From positions 1 through 64,000 of the forward strand of contig NZ_JAULSI010000030.1 in the NCBI RefSeq assembly GCF_030711405.1: a DNA stretch of 64,000 bases, read 5' to 3'. Shown here in pieces: positions 1 through 8,756 of the stretch. The notes beneath the pieces are model-generated. The model did not search any database and was not told where the DNA came from. It saw nothing but the letters and a program-made list of their open reading frames with translations. The number at the start of each line of letters is the position of its first letter. Position 1 is the first letter of the stretch. Made by a program: the position numbers and the translations under genes. This DNA is from Massilia brevitalea (GTDB taxonomy: Bacteria > Pseudomonadota > Gammaproteobacteria > Burkholderiales > Burkholderiaceae_D).

Positions 1-45
1 GCCAGCTACGGCGAGGAATATGATCGCACGATACTAAACAATTAA
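1..45 (+). CDS. C-terminal end of an unidentified protein (5' truncated)
   Basis: An open frame runs from the first base of the window to a TAA at 43-45 and reads ASYGEEYDRTILNN. Its start lies outside the window, so neither length nor function can be judged. The ending is loosely like the YDGTIL segment near the end of the next small gene, which may hint at a degenerate tandem duplicate. It is called only because the frame is in the orientation of the following gene run. Confidence 0.3.
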   Translation, partial: ASYGEEYDRTILNN

Positions 46-109
46 TATCTCGCTGCCATTCCGAGAGAAGCCTCCGGCAACAGGCTCAGCAAATATTTAC
101 CGGATTGAA

Positions 110-382
110 ATGGATGGTTACCGCCTGATAGCAATCCGGTTCCGCGACATCGCGGACTTCCTCCAGGACTGGAACAAGCTGCAGGACAATGCGGCCAAGA
201 TCAGCGCCTTGAATGCCAAGCCCGGAAGCTTTGGCCTTGGATCGCTACCGGTCTACGACAACGGCTGTGCGACCGCCATGCGCAATGCGTATACCGGAGG
301 ACTGAAACAAAGTGATTACGATGGGACGATATTACCAACAAGCACTGCGACCGCAGCCAATGTCGCAGCAGCCTGCAAGTAA
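110..382 (+). CDS. Small hypothetical protein (90 aa)
   Basis: A 90-residue frame starting with ATG and ending in TAA, same strand as the genes that follow and 17 bases before the next start. There is no signal peptide, membrane segment or familiar motif. It has two Cys residues, one central and one at the penultimate position, and ends in an Ala/Thr-rich tail. No clear ribosome binding site precedes the ATG, so it could be the 3' remnant of a longer gene. I do not recognise the family. Confidence 0.35.
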   Translation: MDGYRLIAIRFRDIADFLQDWNKLQDNAAKISALNAKPGSFGLGSLPVYDNGCATAMRNAYTGGLKQSDYDGTILPTSTATAANVAAACK

Positions 383-399
383 TCGACACCCTACGAATA

Positions 400-894
400 A
401 TGAAGAAAGAACCGATGCGTGACTTGTCGAAAACGAGGGGTATGTCCATCGTGGCCGGAATCCTTTTTTCGGTGTATCTGTTTCTGGCAGCAATCGCAAT
501 TCCTGCTGGAACCGATCTTCCAGGGCATTACCACATCGGCAATGCCATCATGCAGGCGATGTTCTTCAGCTACGCAGTATTTACTGCACAACTTTTGCCC
601 CTGATTGCCATGGCAATGTACAGTGGATACGCCTATATCGCACTGACGCGCCGCCGCCGCATCGGGCTCATCTCGTTTGCTGCGCACTACGGGTTTGCAG
701 GTGCTGTCGCCACGCCATTTTACTTGTATCGATCGCCGGATCTGTTCGAAACGACGCGCCTGCAGATGGCCGCGCTGGGCGAGCGCCCTGCCACTGTACT
801 CTTCAGTTTCGGACCTTTCATCCTTGCAAACACCTGGTATCTGGCGCGCCTGCTGACAGCGCCGTCATCCGCTACCCGACACCGAATCCTATGA
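400..894 (+). CDS. Hypothetical multi-pass membrane protein (164 aa)
   Basis: The protein is strongly hydrophobic with about four predicted transmembrane segments, near residues 14-36, 48-75, 88-108 and 132-154. An Arg-rich RRRR loop follows the second segment, consistent with a cytoplasmic side there. The stop overlaps the next start by four bases (ATGA), which suggests translational coupling to the exported protein downstream. An alternative start is the internal Met at residue 6. I do not recognise the family; an inner-membrane location is inferred from hydropathy. Confidence 0.6.
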   Translation: MKKEPMRDLSKTRGMSIVAGILFSVYLFLAAIAIPAGTDLPGHYHIGNAIMQAMFFSYAVFTAQLLPLIAMAMYSGYAYIALTRRRRIGLISFAAHYGFAGAVATPFYLYRSPDLFETTRLQMAALGERPATVLFSFGPFILANTWYLARLLTAPSSATRHRIL

Positions 895-1073
895 CCAGGA
901 TGCTTTATCGCACACTCATTGCCGCACTTGCAGTGCACTCGGCCTGCCTGGCGGGGGACGGCATCCGGTTGCCCGCGCTTGAGGAAGGGGAATGGACCAT
1001 GTCCACGATCGCCATTACCTCTGACGGCAAGACCTTCAAGACGCCCGAAGCGGTCATCGCCTGCATTGCGTGA
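891..1073 (+). CDS. Signal-peptide-bearing N-terminal piece of a split exported protein
   Basis: The 60-residue product begins with a Sec signal peptide (basic MTRMLYR, a hydrophobic Ala/Leu core, and a likely cleavage after the CLAG region). It then runs about 35 residues and stops at TGA. The next frame starts with GTG inside this stop, lacks any signal peptide and continues as a beta-helix domain. The two are most simply one exported protein broken by a frameshift, either real or from sequencing; translational coupling of two proteins is the alternative. Confidence 0.5.
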   Translation: MTRMLYRTLIAALAVHSACLAGDGIRLPALEEGEWTMSTIAITSDGKTFKTPEAVIACIA

Positions 1074-1831
1074 CGCGCGACATGCTGGTCGACAGCCACT
1101 ACCGCCCCTTTGCCCATGGCAGCGAATACAAGAACGATGACCATATCGTCATCCTGGTGGCGGGCGACAACCTGGTCGTGGACCTGCAACGGCATACGGT
1201 CGTGGCGAATGCGGCCATGCGCGCCGCCATCGACACGCCGGCCAGGGACTGGATCAACTACCCCGATGTCCATGGCCCGGTGCTGCCCGCGAACGTACCG
1301 CTCGACCTGCGCTCGGATATTGCCAGCCCCGGCGCGGCTGCGCACATGGCAGAGCGGACGACATTCGCATTGGAAGAAGTCCGGCGTGCCCTGCCGGCGC
1401 GCGCGCGCGACTATCCCGCGCGCGGCATCCTGGTCGAGCGGGTCGCCATTTCCAGCGCCGGCTGGGGTATCGGCGTGGAGGGCGCCGGTACCGTCATCCG
1501 CAATTCGACCATCGAGGTCGATGCCGGCACCGCCTTATGGATCTACGGTCCGAATGCGCGGATCGAGAACAACACGATCATCGTGCGCGGACGCGGCCGG
1601 GTGCGCGAGGTCGACGCGCCGATCCGGCTGCACCATGGCGACGGCGCCATCATCCGCAACAACCGCATCGTCGTAAAGGGCGATGGACACCCGTGGGCCG
1701 TCACCTCGTTCCGCACCGGCGCCATTACGCTCGAGGGCAACACCTTGAACGGCAAGCCGCTCGGACACGAAGGCATCAAGGTGTTTGCAGACGATCTTTT
1801 CCAGCTTACCGAAACAACAGGAGTCTTGTAG
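1070..1831 (+). CDS. Right-handed parallel beta-helix (pectate-lyase-like) protein
   Basis: The 253-residue frame has repeating short strands with Asn/Gly turns. Patterns such as VIRNSTIEV, ARIENNTIIV, AIIRNNRIVV and AITLEGNTL are spaced about 20-30 residues apart, which is typical of a pectate-lyase-like parallel beta-helix. The GTG start overlaps the preceding stop and there is no signal sequence of its own, so it probably continues the 891-1073 frame. No catalytic residues can be assigned. It ends two bases before the RHS gene's ATG (TAG then c then ATG), so the two are tightly linked. Confidence 0.6.
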   Translation: MTRDMLVDSHYRPFAHGSEYKNDDHIVILVAGDNLVVDLQRHTVVANAAMRAAIDTPARDWINYPDVHGPVLPANVPLDLRSDIASPGAAAHMAERTTFALEEVRRALPARARDYPARGILVERVAISSAGWGIGVEGAGTVIRNSTIEVDAGTALWIYGPNARIENNTIIVRGRGRVREVDAPIRLHHGDGAIIRNNRIVVKGDGHPWAVTSFRTGAITLEGNTLNGKPLGHEGIKVFADDLFQLTETTGVL

Positions 1832-1832
1832 C

Positions 1833-4800
1833 ATGCCCACACCCTGGTTCCGTCCCGCAGCACTGTCCTGCGTCTTCGCCTGGCTCGGCGCCCTGAGCAG
1901 CACTGCGGGCGCGCAGCTCCCTCCCTTCGGCACGCCCGCCTGCCCGCCCAACACCAGCTGCGTCCCCAGCCTGCCGCCCGTATCGCCGCCTGGCACCTGC
2001 GGCCCGGGCAACGGCGGCGCAACATGCGGCGGCGCGGGTCCGGCGGCAATGGGCAGCGGCACCGGCGTGAACGTCGGCGCCGGCAATCCGATCAACGTCA
2101 TCAACGGCAACAAGTACCAGCGCGAAGTCGACATGGCGCCGCTGCCCGGCACCCTGGGCCTGGAAATCATCCGCCACTACAACAGCTCGCACAGCAAGCC
2201 CGGTTCGTCGACCAACCTGGTGGGGCGCGGCTGGAAGCTGTCGTACGAGACCGACCTGTACGTATCGGGCCGCACCGTGCAGATCGTGCAGGCCGACGGC
2301 AGCCGCATCATCTTCAACCGCGACCCGCGCGACCCCAGCCTGTGCGCCAGCGCCGATCCGGCCAACGGCACGGTCAGCATCGGCAAGACCGGGCGCGGCG
2401 AGGAATACACCTGGCGCTGGGCCGATGGGCGCCAGCTGAACTTCGACAGCAAGGGCAAGCTGGTGCAGATCCTGGCGCCGAACGGCCAGTTCGTCAGCCT
2501 GCAGCACGACCGCAGCGGCCTGCTGGTGAAGGTCACCGATCCGCAGGGACGCAGCCTGAGCCTGGGCTACCTGGACAAGGCGCGCGCCCGCGCCGGCGAC
2601 GCCTTCCGCGGCGTGCAAAGCATTACCAGCCCGGTCGGCCGCTTTACTTACCACTACGGCAGCCCGGCGCCGAAAGGCGCCGACGTCGAGCGCCGCCTGC
2701 TGCTGGCGAACCTGGTCAAGGTGGGCATGCCCAGCGGCCAGCGCTACTACCACTACGAGGATGCGCGCTTCCCTACCCTGCTGACCGGGATCAGCGAACA
2801 GATTACCGAAGCAGACAAACCTGGCCGCCTGGCCTGGCAGCGCGTGGCGACCTACGGCTACGACAGCAATGGCAAGGCCAACCTGTCGGTGCGCGGCTTG
2901 CCGGCCCGGCTGGCGCGCGGCCTTGACGGCAAGCCGCTGCAGCCGGCGCGCCTGGTGGAAGGCACCGGCATCGACCAGGTCACGCTCGACTTCGGCAAGG
3001 GCGGCCAGACGGTCGTCACCAACGAGCGCGGCCAGCCCACCGTGTTCCGCCACGCGATCATCGGAGACACCTACCGCCTGCTCGACGTACGCGGCCCCGG
3101 CTGCGCGAACTGCGGGCCGTCCAACGTGCGCTACCGCTACGACGATCTCGGCAAACTGCTCGAAACCACGACCCTGGCTGCCGACGGCACGCCGCTGGCC
3201 GGTATGCGCACCGAGCTCGATCCGTACGGACGCCCGATCCTCACCAGCAAGGTCGCCTACCGCGACGGCAAGCCCGGCGTGCCGCAATGGCAGCAGCGTT
3301 TCGAGTACACGGGCGCCGCCGCGCAGCCGGCGCGCATCTTCCGCCCCAGCGTGGTGGCCGGCAAGGAAGCCGTGGTCACGGTCGCCTATGCGCCCTCCGG
3401 CGCGGCGGCCGGCCAGCCGGTGACGGTGACCGAGGAAGGCTTCGTGCCCTCGTTCGACGCGCGCGTGCCGGCGGCGGCGATCAGCCGCACGGTGAACTAC
3501 CGCTACAACAACTATGGCGAGCGCAGCGCCGTCGACGGCCCGCTGCCGAATGCGGGCAAGGACGCCGACCCGGCCAACAGCGACCTGACCGTTACCGAAT
3601 TCGACCCGGCCACCAAGCTGCCGCTGCGTGTGCGCTACCCCGGCAACCGGGTCGAGGAAATCGTCGAGCGCGACGCCGCGCTGCGCCCGCGCGTGGTGCG
3701 CATCAGCGACGGCCCGGTGGTGCGCACGATTACCACCATCCTCAACTGGCGCGGCCAGGCCGAGCGGGTCGAGGTCGCCGGAACGGGCAGCAGCGCCACG
3801 CGCTACCGCTACGACGTCAACGGCAGGCTGCTTGCCACGCAGGACGACGGCGGCGAGATCCGTTTCGCCTACGACGCCGGCGGACGCATGATCGCGCGCA
3901 TCCTGCCCGACGGCAGGCGTGAACGCGTGCGCATGACCGAAAGCGAAGCGGCCATCGCGACGCTGGCGCCTGCCGCATCTCCTGCGCCTGCATCCGGCAT
4001 CGACCGCGACTGGCTCAGCCGTCCGGTGGCCTGGCATGGCGCCGATGGCGCCGCGGCCGTACAAACGGGCTGGGGCGCGCCCGGCAGCGCCGCCGAGGCA
4101 TCGATGCTGTCGATCAGCGCCGGCGATGCGCGCGCCGAGCGCCTGGTCGACGACTTCGGCCGCGTCAGCGCGATCCGCAATCCGGGCCAGGGCTGGCAGC
4201 TGGCGCGCCACGACGCGGCCGGCCGCATCGTCGAGAGCGTCGACCCGCGCGGCGCACGCCAGCAGGCCGAGTGGGACATGGCCGGACGGCTGCTGAAGCT
4301 GGTGCGCCATGCACCGGGCGGCACGGCGGCCGAACAGACGTTGCATTACCGTTATGCCGGCTCGCTGCTGCGCGAGCAGGAAGTCCAGGATGCCGACGGC
4401 ACCCGCCTCACCCGCAGCGAATACGACACGCAGGGCCGCATCCTGGGCCAGACGCTCGTCATCACCCCTGCACGCCAACTTGCCGCCGCCCTGCCGCAAG
4501 CCGTGACCATGCGCTACGACTGGCACTACGACGCCAACGGCCGGCTTGCCGGACGCAGCTTCACCGATGCCGCCGGCGTGCGCTTCGCGCTGCAGGAAGA
4601 GCAGGATGCGCAAGGCCGGACGGCCAGCATCGCGACCGCTGGCGCACTGCCCGCGGCGCTCGGCGGGCGCCGCATGATCGCATCCGCCATCGACTGGCAG
4701 ACGCCGGCCGGCGTCCCGTTCGCGCAGCGCATCGTGCACGGCGACGGCAGCGAGGACGGCTTCGATCTTCCGCCCATGCCGGCGCCCGCCGCGCCCGATA

Positions 4801-6410
4801 CGCCGGGTACGCCGCACCTGCGGCAGGCCAGCCTGGCGCCGGCGGATGCGCTTGCCGGCGCGGCCAGCCTGCGCCGGTCGCCGGGCCGCGACACCGACGC
4901 CGCCGGCCTGCCCGCCGCCATCGAAACGGCGGCGGCAGACCAGCGCCTGGAGTGGAATGCGGCCGGCCAGCTGGCCCGCAGCACGCGCTCCGGCGGCAGC
5001 ACGCGCTACCTCTACGATGCGAACCGCCAGCGGGTTGCGCGCATCGTCACCGATGCCCAGGGGCGCGCCACGGCGACGCTGTTCTTCCACCACGAGCACC
5101 ACCTGATCGCCGAAGCCGATGCCGCCGGCCGCGCGCAATACGCGTACGCCTACCTGGGCTGGCGCCCGCTGGCCCAGGCCGACCTGCGCGAGGGGGGCTG
5201 GTGGAGCCGGCTCAAGCGCTGGGCCTTCGGCGCCCCGCTGCGCCACCTGCACACCGACCGCGCCGGCCGGGTGCTGGCCATGACGCAGGACGGCGACACG
5301 GTGTGGCGCGACGCCGAAGCCGCTGGGCCAGGCGTGCAGCGCGCCGCCTTCACACCGCAAGCGCAGGCGCACCAGCCGCTGCGCTACGTCAGCCAGTACT
5401 ACGACGAGGATAGCGGCCTGTCCTACCACGGCCTGCGCTGGTTCGACCCGGGCAGCGGCCGCTTCCTGAGCCCTGACCCGGCCGGCATCGCCGACGCCGT
5501 GCAGGGCCTGCCCGCAGCGCTGCGGCTCGACCTGTATGCGTATGCCGGCGGCGAGCCGGACGAATTCTTCGATCCGGACGGGGCGGCGCGGATTCGCTTC
5601 TTCGCCATCACGACCGACGCCAAGCGTAAGCCACTTGGCACGAATCAGGGTTTTACCCAGGCTCGCTGGGCTTTCATTGTCGACAACCTCCAAGCAGGGA
5701 CACCAACCTCGGCTCTCGGCCGCAAGCAGAACGAGTATGCGACGAACGGTACGGCTTTGCTAGTCGACGTCAACGGCAGTTTTTTGAAAGCCGGTGAATC
5801 GAGCATGGTCTGGAACAGTGGCAGCAACAGCGGAAATGTGGAAATGTTTAGTCAACACTACGGTGACGCGCTTATAAGCATTCCTGAATTTACTATCAAC
5901 GATATGAGCGATGCGGATGCAACCAAGCTCATTGCCAGCTACATCAATGCCGATCGCCAGGAATTGTTTGGCAAAGTTTGCCCTCCCAGGAGTTCGCTGC
6001 TTCCACAAATTAAATTTGCACAAGGCGAGCCGAATATCGATGTATCAAATGCGGCCGCAAATGGCGCGCACAAACAGCGGATTCTGGCATGTGGGACCGG
6101 GTCGACCAAGAATCTCGAACAACGCCGGATAGCGAAGTACGAAGCTGCGGCAGAGATTAACGAAACGAATGGCATCAACCGCGACTGTTCTAAAGACGGG
6201 TGCCTTGGGACTGCCTATTATTGCGATGATACACAATGTTATGCCAAACCGCAGCTGAATAAAGGACCGCCCAAGACAACTGCAACTGTCTATACGCCCT
6301 CATACGGGCGGTCGCAATTTATTGGAAGTACGCTTGTTGGTGAATTGTTGGAGGCATACGCTTCTTTTTCTCCGGACGTGCTTTCCCAACTGGGTTTACG
6401 GCTAAAATGA
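1833..6410 (+). CDS. Secreted RHS/YD-repeat protein with variable C-terminal tip
   Basis: The product has 1525 residues. The ATG at 1833 is chosen because AGGAG at 1819-1823 precedes it and a clean Sec signal follows (MPTPWFRP, hydrophobic core, cleavage near AGAQ). After a Pro/Gly/Cys-rich linker comes a DUF6531-like segment (NPINVINGNKYQ). Many YD repeats follow (YRYDDLGKL, YRYDVNGRL, FAYDAGGRM), then the conserved RHS core end (RWFDPGSGRFLSPDP and FFDPDG) near residue 1246. The last 280 residues are unrelated, Cys-containing and encoded by visibly AT-richer DNA, as in polymorphic toxins where the tip is the exchangeable effector. I recognise no toxin fold in the tip. No VgrG or PAAR gene is nearby, so Sec export rather than type VI loading is suggested. 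Confidence 0.85.
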   Translation: MPTPWFRPAALSCVFAWLGALSSTAGAQLPPFGTPACPPNTSCVPSLPPVSPPGTCGPGNGGATCGGAGPAAMGSGTGVNVGAGNPINVINGNKYQREVDMAPLPGTLGLEIIRHYNSSHSKPGSSTNLVGRGWKLSYETDLYVSGRTVQIVQADGSRIIFNRDPRDPSLCASADPANGTVSIGKTGRGEEYTWRWADGRQLNFDSKGKLVQILAPNGQFVSLQHDRSGLLVKVTDPQGRSLSLGYLDKARARAGDAFRGVQSITSPVGRFTYHYGSPAPKGADVERRLLLANLVKVGMPSGQRYYHYEDARFPTLLTGISEQITEADKPGRLAWQRVATYGYDSNGKANLSVRGLPARLARGLDGKPLQPARLVEGTGIDQVTLDFGKGGQTVVTNERGQPTVFRHAIIGDTYRLLDVRGPGCANCGPSNVRYRYDDLGKLLETTTLAADGTPLAGMRTELDPYGRPILTSKVAYRDGKPGVPQWQQRFEYTGAAAQPARIFRPSVVAGKEAVVTVAYAPSGAAAGQPVTVTEEGFVPSFDARVPAAAISRTVNYRYNNYGERSAVDGPLPNAGKDADPANSDLTVTEFDPATKLPLRVRYPGNRVEEIVERDAALRPRVVRISDGPVVRTITTILNWRGQAERVEVAGTGSSATRYRYDVNGRLLATQDDGGEIRFAYDAGGRMIARILPDGRRERVRMTESEAAIATLAPAASPAPASGIDRDWLSRPVAWHGADGAAAVQTGWGAPGSAAEASMLSISAGDARAERLVDDFGRVSAIRNPGQGWQLARHDAAGRIVESVDPRGARQQAEWDMAGRLLKLVRHAPGGTAAEQTLHYRYAGSLLREQEVQDADGTRLTRSEYDTQGRILGQTLVITPARQLAAALPQAVTMRYDWHYDANGRLAGRSFTDAAGVRFALQEEQDAQGRTASIATAGALPAALGGRRMIASAIDWQTPAGVPFAQRIVHGDGSEDGFDLPPMPAPAAPDTPGTPHLRQASLAPADALAGAASLRRSPGRDTDAAGLPAAIETAAADQRLEWNAAGQLARSTRSGGSTRYLYDANRQRVARIVTDAQGRATATLFFHHEHHLIAEADAAGRAQYAYAYLGWRPLAQADLREGGWWSRLKRWAFGAPLRHLHTDRAGRVLAMTQDGDTVWRDAEAAGPGVQRAAFTPQAQAHQPLRYVSQYYDEDSGLSYHGLRWFDPGSGRFLSPDPAGIADAVQGLPAALRLDLYAYAGGEPDEFFDPDGAARIRFFAITTDAKRKPLGTNQGFTQARWAFIVDNLQAGTPTSALGRKQNEYATNGTALLVDVNGSFLKAGESSMVWNSGSNSGNVEMFSQHYGDALISIPEFTINDMSDADATKLIASYINADRQELFGKVCPPRSSLLPQIKFAQGEPNIDVSNAAANGAHKQRILACGTGSTKNLEQRRIAKYEAAAEINETNGINRDCSKDGCLGTAYYCDDTQCYAKPQLNKGPPKTTATVYTPSYGRSQFIGSTLVGELLEAYASFSPDVLSQLGLRLK

Positions 6411-7051
6411 AAGATGCATTAAAGGAAGCAGATATCAGAGGCAAGAATGTCATGCAATGGTTTAAGAATATGACGCCTGCCAGCAGTTACGCAGCAGCAG
6501 AAAAAGCATGGGATGCGCTTTCGGAAAAACGTCAGGCACAATTTACGGCAGAGACAGGCTTGAAGAAAGAAGCCTACATCGATATGGTGCGCATGATTAC
6601 GAAACCACCAAAAAATTCCAAGGGAACATCACTCTTGGGGGACGCGAAACAAGGACTGGTGACAGAGTCAATCATGACCGATGCGGGAGTCAGTTCTTTC
6701 CTTATGGGAATTTTCAAGGACTTTGATCAATTTACTTTAATGACACATGCACTGATGAAAAAGAATCTAAAAGCAGCAACAAAATATCAGAGCAATGCGT
6801 CAGAAGAGTATCTTGCAGCAATGGTTGCACGTGCTCATAATGGCGGCAAATGGCAACGAACTTATCAGGAACTTGTTGCGAATGATGAGCATGACTACGT
6901 CAAGAACTTCTTAGGCATTGGGAAATTTACTGGCAAAGGTGATTTCAAATCGCTGCGCTGCACTGAGGACTTCGGCACGGGAACGATCAAGCCTGGCAAC
7001 AAGGGGAATGGCATAGGCGGCCTAGAAATGACTCCAATTCATTTACATTAA
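6407..7051 (+). CDS. Hypothetical protein coupled to the RHS tip (214 aa)
   Basis: This gene overlaps the RHS stop by four bases (ATGA), so the two are probably translationally coupled. The product is Lys-rich, has no signal peptide or membrane segment, and is encoded by the same low-GC DNA as the RHS tip, suggesting the pair arrived together. Position argues for a cognate immunity protein. It could equally be the detached end of a longer effector, because it carries no recognisable immunity fold. The C-terminus is Gly-rich and ends in HLH. Family not recognised. Confidence 0.65.
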   Translation: MKDALKEADIRGKNVMQWFKNMTPASSYAAAEKAWDALSEKRQAQFTAETGLKKEAYIDMVRMITKPPKNSKGTSLLGDAKQGLVTESIMTDAGVSSFLMGIFKDFDQFTLMTHALMKKNLKAATKYQSNASEEYLAAMVARAHNGGKWQRTYQELVANDEHDYVKNFLGIGKFTGKGDFKSLRCTEDFGTGTIKPGNKGNGIGGLEMTPIHLH

Positions 7052-7056
7052 ATTTT

Positions 7057-7908
7057 ATGAAAAATCGATCCTTTTTTTTGAATGCATTTGTGCTCAGCAT
7101 ATTTATGCCACTAGCAACGGCACAAGGCTTGCAATTGACAACGCAAGTTCCAGGTTGCCGCCAATCCGAAAAATCGTTTCCGGAAAAATACGAACGCTTA
7201 ACCAAGAGAAAAAAAGGGTATGAGTGGATACTGAAGGCCGCACCTGCCGATGCGATAGTTAGCGGAAAAGGCGAAGAACGCGCCGATGAATCGTCGATGT
7301 ACGACTGGCTTACCTTCTATCGGGTCGACCTCAATAACGACGGTATATGCGACTGGTACCTGAACTCTATTGCACCGATCTCATCTGGTGGAGATCGTGA
7401 CTCGATCAATACCATTTATCTTGGCCAAAGAAGAGGTTGGCAACGGGTTGGCGCTTCCATCCCCAATGACCAACCCGATGAACTGGGCTTCGGCAATTCC
7501 GATGCGGAACAATCGCGGTATTTGTTTGGGGAAGACATTTCTGCTATCCATGACGCAGCTACCAGAACTAACTATTTCATTACCGCCTTTTACAGCCGCC
7601 ATGTCAGCTATTCCTCCCTGCCTGGCTACCGGATCATGGTGTGGGATGAAAATAAGCGAAGTCTGCTCGTGTTGGACAAATGGGAACCGCAATCCAAAGC
7701 AGCCCAGGTCTATGCTTTCTTCAAAACGCATGGCGCGCGCAGACCTGCATTGAAAACAGAGCAGTCGAGTGACACGCTGGAACAATTCGATCCCGATACC
7801 GAAACATTCGAGATTGCGCAGGCATGCGATGTCACGTCCACACCGCGTACGCAAGCTGAGCACGGCAGCCCTCTGTCCCGGCACCTGCTGGCTCGCTGCA
7901 AACCCTGA
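7057..7908 (+). CDS. Exported hypothetical protein, paralogue of the gene at 8757
   Basis: The 283-residue product has a Sec signal (MKNRSFFLNAF..., cleavage near ATAQG). The mature part carries an EF-hand-like DLNNDGICDW segment, then SSGGDRDSIN, LFGEDIS and LDKWEP blocks, and ends with SRHLLARCK. All of these recur in the protein at 8757-9629, so the two are tandem paralogues, yet this copy is encoded by much AT-richer DNA. The gene begins five bases after the RHS partner. A periplasmic location is inferred; immunity or Ca-binding roles are possible but untested. Confidence 0.65.
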   Translation: MKNRSFFLNAFVLSIFMPLATAQGLQLTTQVPGCRQSEKSFPEKYERLTKRKKGYEWILKAAPADAIVSGKGEERADESSMYDWLTFYRVDLNNDGICDWYLNSIAPISSGGDRDSINTIYLGQRRGWQRVGASIPNDQPDELGFGNSDAEQSRYLFGEDISAIHDAATRTNYFITAFYSRHVSYSSLPGYRIMVWDENKRSLLVLDKWEPQSKAAQVYAFFKTHGARRPALKTEQSSDTLEQFDPDTETFEIAQACDVTSTPRTQAEHGSPLSRHLLARCKP

Positions 7909-7948
7909 TTGCCGGGCGATATCAATTCGGTACAGGAGCGGCCAGATC

Positions 7949-8722
7949 ATGTTCGAACACGGGATTCAAGCAGGTAGCGATGCCGGCAAGATGAATGCAT
8001 CGAGACTGGCATTGGCATGCCTCTTCCTTACGTTTCAGCCCGTGCAAGCGGAGTCGCTACCATCTTCGCACCTGAGTGTGCGCCCGCCTGTTCAATGCAA
8101 GGGTGCCGGCCGTCCAGCGCCCAGGATGGAGGAAATGATACGCACCGAAAGCGTCGCCGCGCCGGCAAGCAATATCGATCTGGATGGTGACGGCTGGTGC
8201 GACTGGATCCTCCCCCTACCCTATCCGACGAATGCGCAGTTACCCGAATACCGGGCAGGGGAAGCCATTTTATTGGGAACACCGGAAGGTGCCAGATCTT
8301 TCGGGAACATGAAGCGCCTGGAATCGTTCTGGAAAAAGAAGCTGCCCGTGCCGGAAGGCCTGGTACTGCCAGGTGCTGTAACCGGAATGGCGCCGGTGCT
8401 TGTCGCGTATGCAGCCGAAGGCACTGCGCCTTACTTCGCCGGATTTTCCAGCGCCTATCCCGACTTCTGGGGCAATCCGGGAAGCTATCGAATTTACAGA
8501 TGGAATCAGGAGTTCGATATGCCCCAGGAGGTGTCAAAGCACGACTATGCCTTTGTCATGCGCTTCTGGCAGAAAGAATTCTGTCGGGGGCAGTATGCCA
8601 ATCAGGATTTCCTGCGCCCCGATATGAAAAATGAAGAACACCCCCTGGAGATTTTTGTTTGCGCGCCCTGGGTGCAAGCGGAAGTCGGCCGCGCCGGACA
8701 CGACACCAATCATGTGCAATGA
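7949..8722 (+). CDS. Exported hypothetical protein with DxDGDGWCDW motif
   Basis: The ATG at 7949 has AGGAG ten bases upstream. An in-frame ATG at 7991 would give a more conventional signal peptide (MNASRLALACLFL..., cleavage near VQAE), so the true start is uncertain. The mature region has few Cys residues and a DLDGDGWCDWI segment matching the motif in the flanking genes. The rest differs, so it is a diverged relative rather than a close paralogue. Length is 257 residues from the first ATG. A periplasmic location is inferred. Confidence 0.6.
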   Translation: MFEHGIQAGSDAGKMNASRLALACLFLTFQPVQAESLPSSHLSVRPPVQCKGAGRPAPRMEEMIRTESVAAPASNIDLDGDGWCDWILPLPYPTNAQLPEYRAGEAILLGTPEGARSFGNMKRLESFWKKKLPVPEGLVLPGAVTGMAPVLVAYAAEGTAPYFAGFSSAYPDFWGNPGSYRIYRWNQEFDMPQEVSKHDYAFVMRFWQKEFCRGQYANQDFLRPDMKNEEHPLEIFVCAPWVQAEVGRAGHDTNHVQ

Positions 8723-8756
8723 AAACCGCCTCATTCCTGGCGAGCCCCGATACCTG

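Noticed and set aside
1806-5693. Very long open frame antisense to the RHS gene
   Set aside because: It is a by-product of high GC codon bias; it has no family signature, while the plus-strand frame has a signal peptide and YD repeats.
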